Below, piece by piece: positions 16,140 through 20,576 of a stretch of DNA of 20,576 nucleotides. The notes beneath the pieces were generated by a model. The model ran no database searches and was not told where the DNA came from. It saw nothing but the letters and a program-made list of their open reading frames with translations. The position numbers and the translations under genes are program-made. Position 1 is the first letter of the stretch; every line of letters starts with the position of its first letter. The DNA is from Alphaproteobacteria bacterium (lineage in GTDB: Bacteria > Pseudomonadota > Alphaproteobacteria > Micavibrionales > Micavibrionaceae), in contig NZVS01000076.1 in NCBI GenBank assembly GCA_002701555.1, positions 3,155 to 23,730 on the forward strand, read 5' to 3'.

Positions 16140-16322
16140 TCAAGGGAGATCAGCACATCCATTGCCTAAGCAGAGATATTCAACCATTCCGTTTGTATTA
16201 AGCTCGCTTCCCAACACCAAGGGGCCAGATGATGCAACTGCTGTAACGATAGTAAACGCTAACGCAAAAACCAGAAACATAAAGAAAAAAGTTGCTTTTT
16301 TGATTTCGCTCCCACGGTACAT
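16140..16322 (-). CDS. Small single-pass membrane protein
   Basis: 60 aa: a short basic N-terminus (MYRGSEIKKA), one long hydrophobic segment (about residues 10-36, FFFMFLVFALAFTIVTAVAS), and a polar tail with two cysteines (EYLCLGNGCADLP). An AGGG about nine bases before the ATG supports translation. It follows the holin gene by 21 bases in the same direction and is probably the last gene of the phage lysis block. It could be an accessory lysis or antiholin-type protein, but no family is recognised. The tail cysteines do not form a lipobox. Confidence 0.5.
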   Translation of the reverse strand: MYRGSEIKKATFFFMFLVFALAFTIVTAVASSGPLVLGSELNTNGMVEYLCLGNGCADLP

Positions 16323-16343
16323 AACTTGCCCTGACTTTCTAAA

Positions 16344-16928
16344 CTAATCGTTGTATTCTTTCCTTTTTATAATATTACTAACCATATTTCTCGTTGAAAG
16401 TTCAAGTTCTTTTTTCATAATTCCTTCATTTTCCACAATTTTCGGAATTTTTTTATCCTCGCTTCTCTTATAAACATATATGCCCAGCACTGATAAACCA
16501 ACGGCCCATATAGTCCCCAAGGATTCCATCGCTTCTATGACTATACTCGCACTTTCAGTTTCATAAATAATAACCCAAGCCAAAGCCAACATCTGTGCAG
16601 CCCAGGTTATAGCTATAAGGTATCCAAAAGTAGGCCTCATACGACGGACATAGGGGTCTGAGGATGCAACCTCGGCTCTAAGAGAGTCATTAATTTGGCT
16701 GATCGTATTTTGACGTTCCTCAGCCTCCATCCCCGCTAGTTTCTCTATGTGACGGTTTGCCTCTTGAAGTTGCTCAGGTGAAATCTTCCCTCTTTTAACT
16801 GCGTCATCTAATTGTGAAAGGGCTTCGGAAGCACCTTTTGCAACAGGGTTATCAACCCTTTCCAATGCCCCTTTTATTGTTTCGATTAATACAGGTATAC
16901 CGACCTGCGCTATAAGTCCTGCAACCAT
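16344..16928 (-). CDS. Holin of the three-TM (GTA_holin_3TM) type
   Basis: 194 aa. The N-terminus MVAGLIAQVGIPVLIETIKG forms a first hydrophobic or amphipathic helix. Then comes a ~90-residue charged helical region (about residues 30-95, including ISPEQLQEANRHIEKLAGME), and then the signature RMRPTFGYLIAITWAAQMLA with two transmembrane spans (about 105-125 and 138-155) and a polar KRSEDKK tail. The RMRP and two-span pattern matches the holin family found in alphaproteobacterial gene transfer agents and prophages. Such proteins make the membrane holes that let the endolysin reach the wall. GAGG eight bases before the ATG is a good ribosome binding site. The gap to the upstream hydrolase gene is two bases, consistent with a lysis cassette. 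Confidence 0.85.
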   Translation of the reverse strand: MVAGLIAQVGIPVLIETIKGALERVDNPVAKGASEALSQLDDAVKRGKISPEQLQEANRHIEKLAGMEAEERQNTISQINDSLRAEVASSDPYVRRMRPTFGYLIAITWAAQMLALAWVIIYETESASIVIEAMESLGTIWAVGLSVLGIYVYKRSEDKKIPKIVENEGIMKKELELSTRNMVSNIIKRKEYND

Positions 16929-16930
16929 GA

Positions 16931-17419
16931 CTATACCTCTACAAGCTTATAAAAAATATGTCGTCCTATAGTCACAGTGTTTTTACGGGGATCAGCCCAT
17001 GCAGGTGAGACATAATCTGCATGATAATGCGTTGCTCCTTGTGTCACATCCTCAACTTGCCCCTCTACGGCTCGCCTGGCAATACGTTTACAAGTTACAA
17101 AATATTTATCCTCCTCTGTCAGCGCAAGAAGACGTGAATATTGAGGATCCGATTTATTCCAGCATGAAAACTGGTACGGTTTTTGACAAACTTGTATGAT
17201 GTCATTCCCCCACCAATATCCGGAAAATTTACGTGCAACTTTCACACGATTCAATATGACAGCGGCAACAGCTTCAAGCCCTTTCACTCCCTCACTTCTC
17301 GCCTCACCCCAAAGGGTGCGCGCCATTACATCCACTTCCAACTCTTTGTAAAAAGCCTTTGCTTCATCTTGCTTGGTCGGAACAGCCTTTAACGGTAATA
17401 GTTTTTTTAAAAATTTCAT
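16931..17419 (-). CDS. SleB-type cell wall hydrolase (phage endolysin)
   Basis: 162 aa. The Hydrolase_2/SleB fold is recognisable by ARTLWGEARSEG (33-44, with E39 the likely catalytic glutamate), the VAAVILNRV helix, the QVCQKPYQFSCWN segment, and the distal GATHYHADYVSPAWADPR. These enzymes cleave the peptidoglycan glycan strand (lytic transglycosylase/amidase type in spores; endolysin in phages). There is no clear signal peptide, only a basic hydrophobic start (MKFLKKLLPL), so export is expected to need the adjacent holin. AAGGAG six to seven bases before the ATG is a strong ribosome binding site, and the start overlaps the stop of the upstream gene by four bases (ATGA). Confidence 0.9.
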   Translation of the reverse strand: MKFLKKLLPLKAVPTKQDEAKAFYKELEVDVMARTLWGEARSEGVKGLEAVAAVILNRVKVARKFSGYWWGNDIIQVCQKPYQFSCWNKSDPQYSRLLALTEEDKYFVTCKRIARRAVEGQVEDVTQGATHYHADYVSPAWADPRKNTVTIGRHIFYKLVEV

Positions 17420-17748
17420 ATATTTCTCCTTTTGTGATCAGCTTTTAGAGCTTCGGTTTTCAATGCGGTGGTGTCCAGCTTGGCCTCGATACGAAGTAAG
17501 TGCGATGTCAGCCGCCCTTCCAGTTCTTTCAAATCACTTGACTGTGCGTATATTTTGGCAACCTCTAACTGAAAGGCCGAAAGACTTTCCCGTAACTGGC
17601 TAGACCTCAGCTCGATTAAGCTTTGCAAAGTTTTGAATGTGGCTTGAGTGTTATTATGTTCCCGCCAAAACAACCAAAACATGCCGCTTACCAAAGGCAA
17701 TGCGATTGCGGATATCCACCACTGGATATCCTGAACGAGTGTCAACAT
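17416..17748 (-). CDS. One-TM coiled-coil protein, inner-spanin (Rz-like) candidate
   Basis: The ATG at 17754 is too close (three bases) to the AGGAG, so I prefer the in-frame ATG at 17748 (110 aa). A single hydrophobic N-terminal span (WWISAIALPLVSGMFWLFW) is followed by about 80 residues of charged heptad-like coiled coil (ELRSSQLRESLSAFQLEVAK and on). This layout (N-terminal anchor, coiled coil, lysis-cassette position) fits an i-spanin, which links the inner and outer membranes during lysis. No family motif proves it, and no lipoprotein partner (o-spanin) is seen. It could instead be a generic phage membrane protein. It lies between the large terminase (34-bp gap) and the endolysin. Confidence 0.65.
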   Translation of the reverse strand: MLTLVQDIQWWISAIALPLVSGMFWLFWREHNNTQATFKTLQSLIELRSSQLRESLSAFQLEVAKIYAQSSDLKELEGRLTSHLLRIEAKLDTTALKTEALKADHKRRNI

Positions 17749-17781
17749 GGGCATAAGCTCCTTTATGTTTTTAAGAATGTT

Positions 17782-19266
17782 TTAGTCTTCAACGGTGCGC
17801 GCTTTGTGCGCCTGTGTAGAGGCACGCCAATTCTGTTTCTGTGTGTTCCTCATATAGAACCGCTTGATGCGTATTGGTTCTTGAGACAAAGCAGAAGAAA
17901 CAGCATCCAATCCATCATCTTTTGCGGATGATTTACCGGGTCTCCACTCCTGAAACTCGCGAATAAAAGGTGTTTTATAAACATCTTCATATACATATAC
18001 AGAACCTGCCGCTAAAGGGGCATCAAATGCCTCTAGAATCCGCAAATCTTTTGAGCGAGTGCTAGTTTTTTCTATTACAGCACAGTTTATCTTCTTTAAT
18101 GCTAATTCGCGCCTTAAAATTGCAGGTAAAAACTTTCCAATTCCGTTAGTTTCGATGGTAATTGATGGCAAATAGTAATCTTTAATAATATTACAGATTT
18201 TCCTGCACTGTTGAGTAGCTTCATCTAAATCATAATTAGGATCAGTTTTAATATACGATACGTTATGTATGTATTTATTTCCTAATTCATCTGAGTAAAT
18301 TACAGCTACAACACTCCCGTCACCGCCTGCCGCGCCAAAAGCTGGATCCCACCAGGATGATGCCGATACAAGCTCTTGACTGTTTAGCCTTAGAACAGGT
18401 TTCTGCTGACATTCAGTGTAATCAAGCGTACCGGAATATTTTCTTAGTTGAGAAATATTTAGTCTGCCGTTTAGAATATTTACCGGCTTGAGCATCATTT
18501 GGCTGGAAAATTTATTAGGCCCTACTTTTTTTCTTAAATTTTCTATAGCTTTCATGGGAAAACGTTCCGGCCAGTTACTTTTCCCGCATAACGTCAAAAG
18601 CGGTATTTTCAAAAAAGAAAATCCATTTAAAAAACCTTTATCTTCGTTTATTTCCCTTAGTCCGCGTTGTCGATAGATAGAATAGTAAGTATGTGGTGTT
18701 CCTACATAAAGCTGAAAACCTTTTCCTGTTTGTATAAAATCTATTTCAGACAGGCGCTCACGAAGTTCCAGCCTTTTTTCTGCCGTATCACATGTGTTAG
18801 GCACCTCGACATCGTCACATATAATAATATCTGCTCTGCTCCCCGTAGTATTAGAGGTAATCCCTCGGGCAGTCACCGAGGGGTCACGCAGCTCGATTTC
18901 TCTGTTAACCGTAAATCGCTCCCCACTCCAATGCTCAGGCACACGGGGCTTTAAAGTTTGGCTTAATACATGTTTCTCAATAATACGCCTGACATTTGCT
19001 GCCATTTTGGAAGCAAGGGAAGTTTCTGCAGCTAAAATTAATATTCTTAAGTTGGGGTCGGCATATAAAAGCCAGGCTACGAATAACCCGACAAGGGTTG
19101 ATTTTCCACAGGAACGAAATGCCATTAGACACAGATTTTGTTCACCTTTTTCCCATTTTTCTTCCAGCCAGCTTGCAATATAAAAATGTATATCAGGCGT
19201 TTTTAGTCCTTGAGATTGATTCCATATAGCCAAAAAAACGGGGAAGGATGTTTTTTTCAAAGTCAT
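17782..19266 (-). CDS. Phage terminase large subunit
   Basis: This is the ATPase-nuclease motor that cuts and packages phage DNA. It is 494 aa. ATPase part: Walker A AFRSCGKST (49-57), Walker B ADIIICDD (145-152), and the coupling motif YVGTPHTYYSIY (187-198). Nuclease part: D307 in SSWWDPAFG, E372 in IETNGIG, and D451/D454 in KDDGLDAVSSAL, the usual acidic triad of the RNase H-like fold. The N-terminus is short, so only a small pre-ATPase region is present. AAGGTGA just before the ATG is a good ribosome binding site, and the start overlaps the upstream gene's stop by four bases. All key residues are intact, so the gene is not visibly decayed. Its place between tail and lysis genes is unusual for siphovirus-type prophages and recalls T7-like gene order. 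Confidence 0.95.
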   Translation of the reverse strand: MTLKKTSFPVFLAIWNQSQGLKTPDIHFYIASWLEEKWEKGEQNLCLMAFRSCGKSTLVGLFVAWLLYADPNLRILILAAETSLASKMAANVRRIIEKHVLSQTLKPRVPEHWSGERFTVNREIELRDPSVTARGITSNTTGSRADIIICDDVEVPNTCDTAEKRLELRERLSEIDFIQTGKGFQLYVGTPHTYYSIYRQRGLREINEDKGFLNGFSFLKIPLLTLCGKSNWPERFPMKAIENLRKKVGPNKFSSQMMLKPVNILNGRLNISQLRKYSGTLDYTECQQKPVLRLNSQELVSASSWWDPAFGAAGGDGSVVAVIYSDELGNKYIHNVSYIKTDPNYDLDEATQQCRKICNIIKDYYLPSITIETNGIGKFLPAILRRELALKKINCAVIEKTSTRSKDLRILEAFDAPLAAGSVYVYEDVYKTPFIREFQEWRPGKSSAKDDGLDAVSSALSQEPIRIKRFYMRNTQKQNWRASTQAHKARTVED

Positions 19267-19607
19267 AGATCACCTTCATGTTCACCTTCCTCCTCCCAAA
19301 CTTCTTGTCTTGATTTATATTGCGCCAGTTCTGCTTCAGCTTGTGCAGTTACTTCAACTAAACGCTTCTTTTCATCCTTATTATTAATTTCCCCCGATAA
19401 ATCAGAAGCTTTGCAAAGTTTAATCAGTAACTCTACATGGGCTATGGCGACCTTCGCAGCTGTATGGTGTGCACCAAAACTTTTGGCATCTTCTATGGAG
19501 ACATCCTGCCCCATAAAATCATGATAGGATTTTAAGGCTTTACAAATAGCCTGAGGCAGAAAAGACGCAATCCGCGCCTTTGCCTCCTTCTCTAAAGAAA
19601 GGGTCAT
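19263..19607 (-). CDS. Small phage protein, small-terminase candidate
   Basis: 114 aa, mostly helical: a basic/hydrophobic N-terminus (ARIASFLPQAICKALKSYHD), a central helix (AHHTAAKVAIAHVELLIKLC), and a strongly acidic C-terminal tail (EEEGEHEGDL). AAGGA seven bases before the ATG supports it. It overlaps the terminase large-subunit gene by four bases, the normal place for the small subunit that recognises phage DNA. No helix-turn-helix is obvious, so the call rests on position and size; it may be an unrelated small phage protein. Confidence 0.6.
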   Translation of the reverse strand: MTLSLEKEAKARIASFLPQAICKALKSYHDFMGQDVSIEDAKSFGAHHTAAKVAIAHVELLIKLCKASDLSGEINNKDEKKRLVEVTAQAEAELAQYKSRQEVWEEEGEHEGDL

Positions 19608-19638
19608 GAAATTTTCCTTTTTAAGTGGAATAAATTAC

Positions 19639-20576
19639 CTAAAGACGCGAAATGACATACCATTGCGCTCCGTCCGAAAAAACTGTCACAGCTTCGTAGC
19701 GTGAGTTGAGGGTTTGTGAGGATTGATCTGGTCCGCCACCACCAAGTTCGGTAATATTAATCGGATTTGAAGACGTGTCTGTCTTTTTGAGAGTTACCGT
19801 GCGACCAAAGGACTGGGCAGCATCCGCAGGCGGTAGCTGAACCGTCAACGCGCCATTATACGAAGACAAAATATAAACATCATGTGCCAGATCAATCTGA
19901 ATTGTACCTGTCGTATCATAGTATTTATTGCTGCCAATGGTACGGTTTGCTGACATGATAAACCATTCAGCCCCATTCGATATGACCACGACATAGTCGT
20001 GCTCAGCGCTAAGATAAACATCATGTCCATCCAGGCCACTCTCAGAAACATCAGTAATTCTAATTGTGTTTGTTGAATTATCTATTTTCTTAATCATAAC
20101 TTCCGCGCCATTAAAATCACCCGGATCAGGTAAACGCGTTATCAATGCACCATTATACGAAGACAGGAAATAAACAGAGGCATTAAGATCAAGGTCCAGT
20201 GTGCCGGTCGTATCATAATATTGATGAGAAAAACGTTGTAATCCTGTCTCCAAATCCGAGATTTCTGTGGCTTTCATACTGTTTTTAAACGGATAGCCCG
20301 CATTGCTTGCGGTATAATCACCACCTGAAAAATCCCAGATAGCAGCTCCATTGCTTGCCGCATAAAGGTTGCTTATAGCTGTTTTAGTAGATCCTGCCTC
20401 CAGTTGTATATTCGGCACGAGGTTTGAGCTGAGTGTGTATAAATTCATAAGGATTGTGGCCTCACTATCCGCTCCTATCAGAACACAGGCAGCTGCTGTT
20501 TCACTCACATTGGACTCACAATTTAGAAAAGTATTACAGGACGCACCATTTTCTACATATATGCCTGAACCAGATA
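19639..20576 (-). CDS. Tail fibre/spike-like protein with two ~99-aa repeats, 5'-partial
   Basis: The frame stays open to the window edge; a GTG at 20508 is only an internal possible start with no ribosome binding site, and upstream codons (GASCNTFLNCESN and before) continue in the same style, so the gene begins outside. The first part (Cys/Asn- and Ser-rich short beta-like stretches) resembles a beta-helix tail spike. From residue 97 (counting from that GTG) two copies of a beta-rich domain follow, each starting YYDTTGT and ending with a SDGAQWYVIS or SNGAEWFIMS segment (about 97-186 and 196-287). Such domains occur in phage tail fibre and spike proteins that bind the host surface. It is the first gene of the visible late block. 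Receptor binding is inferred. Confidence 0.75.
   Translation of the reverse strand, partial: SGSGIYVENGASCNTFLNCESNVSETAAACVLIGADSEATILMNLYTLSSNLVPNIQLEAGSTKTAISNLYAASNGAAIWDFSGGDYTASNAGYPFKNSMKATEISDLETGLQRFSHQYYDTTGTLDLDLNASVYFLSSYNGALITRLPDPGDFNGAEVMIKKIDNSTNTIRITDVSESGLDGHDVYLSAEHDYVVVISNGAEWFIMSANRTIGSNKYYDTTGTIQIDLAHDVYILSSYNGALTVQLPPADAAQSFGRTVTLKKTDTSSNPINITELGGGGPDQSSQTLNSRYEAVTVFSDGAQWYVISRL

Noticed and set aside
18794..19183. 129-aa open frame on the + strand opposite the terminase
   Set aside because: It is antisense to a well-supported terminase, has no ribosome binding site and no recognisable protein features.
16140..20576. Gene transfer agent cluster
   Set aside because: The holin family is shared with GTAs, but the order (tail fibre, terminase, lysis) is not that of the RcGTA-type cluster and no other GTA gene is visible. 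It cannot be fully excluded without the right flank.
1..20576. CRISPR array, rRNA or tRNA genes, insertion sequences
   Set aside because: No regularly spaced repeats, no tRNA T-loop pattern, and no transposase or terminal inverted repeats were seen by eye on either strand.

Overview
The window looks like a piece of an alphaproteobacterial chromosome, about 16 kb of host genes joined to the end of a prophage-like region. Evidence for an alphaproteobacterium: a long alphaproteobacterial/Rickettsia-type isocitrate dehydrogenase (481 aa with a C-terminal extension), a yggT-folD pair, and lpdA close to the end of a xerC-type recombinase. Base composition is AT-rich. I cannot name the genus. Nothing in the sequence identifies a plasmid, a CRISPR array, an rRNA or a tRNA.

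Left part (1-4.9 kb): the last 25 codons of a XerC/XerD-type tyrosine recombinase on the + strand meet an unknown minus-strand gene tail to tail. Next come lpdA (dihydrolipoamide dehydrogenase) and a roughly 890-residue protein. In my reading the latter joins a Ham1/RdgB-like non-canonical NTP pyrophosphatase domain to a LOG-family nucleotide phosphoribohydrolase domain. I did not recognise this combination as a described architecture, and it is the most interesting item in the window.

Middle part (5-12.2 kb): three + strand genes of unknown function (one exported) end at a strong hairpin against the convergent aconitase gene acnA. Upstream of acnA is a 340-bp gene-free stretch with direct repeats, palindromes and a terminator. 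It is followed by two adjacent paralogous genes for exported proteins with an HExxH zinc-protease motif.

Right-middle (12.2-16.1 kb): yggT and folD on the + strand run into icd, and icd overlaps the end of nhaA (Na+/H+ antiporter) on the minus strand. With lpdA, acnA and icd, three enzymes linked to the TCA cycle lie within 14 kb, but not in one operon.

Right end (16.1-20.6 kb): a compact minus-strand phage late block, read from the right edge leftwards: a tail fibre/spike-like protein with two ~99-residue repeats (5' end outside the window), a small protein in the small-terminase position, the large terminase, a one-TM coiled-coil protein (spanin candidate), a SleB-type cell wall hydrolase, a three-TM holin and a small membrane protein. 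Tail fibre followed by terminase and lysis genes resembles the right end of T7-like podovirus genomes. No integrase, portal or capsid gene is visible, so the rest would have to lie beyond the right edge.
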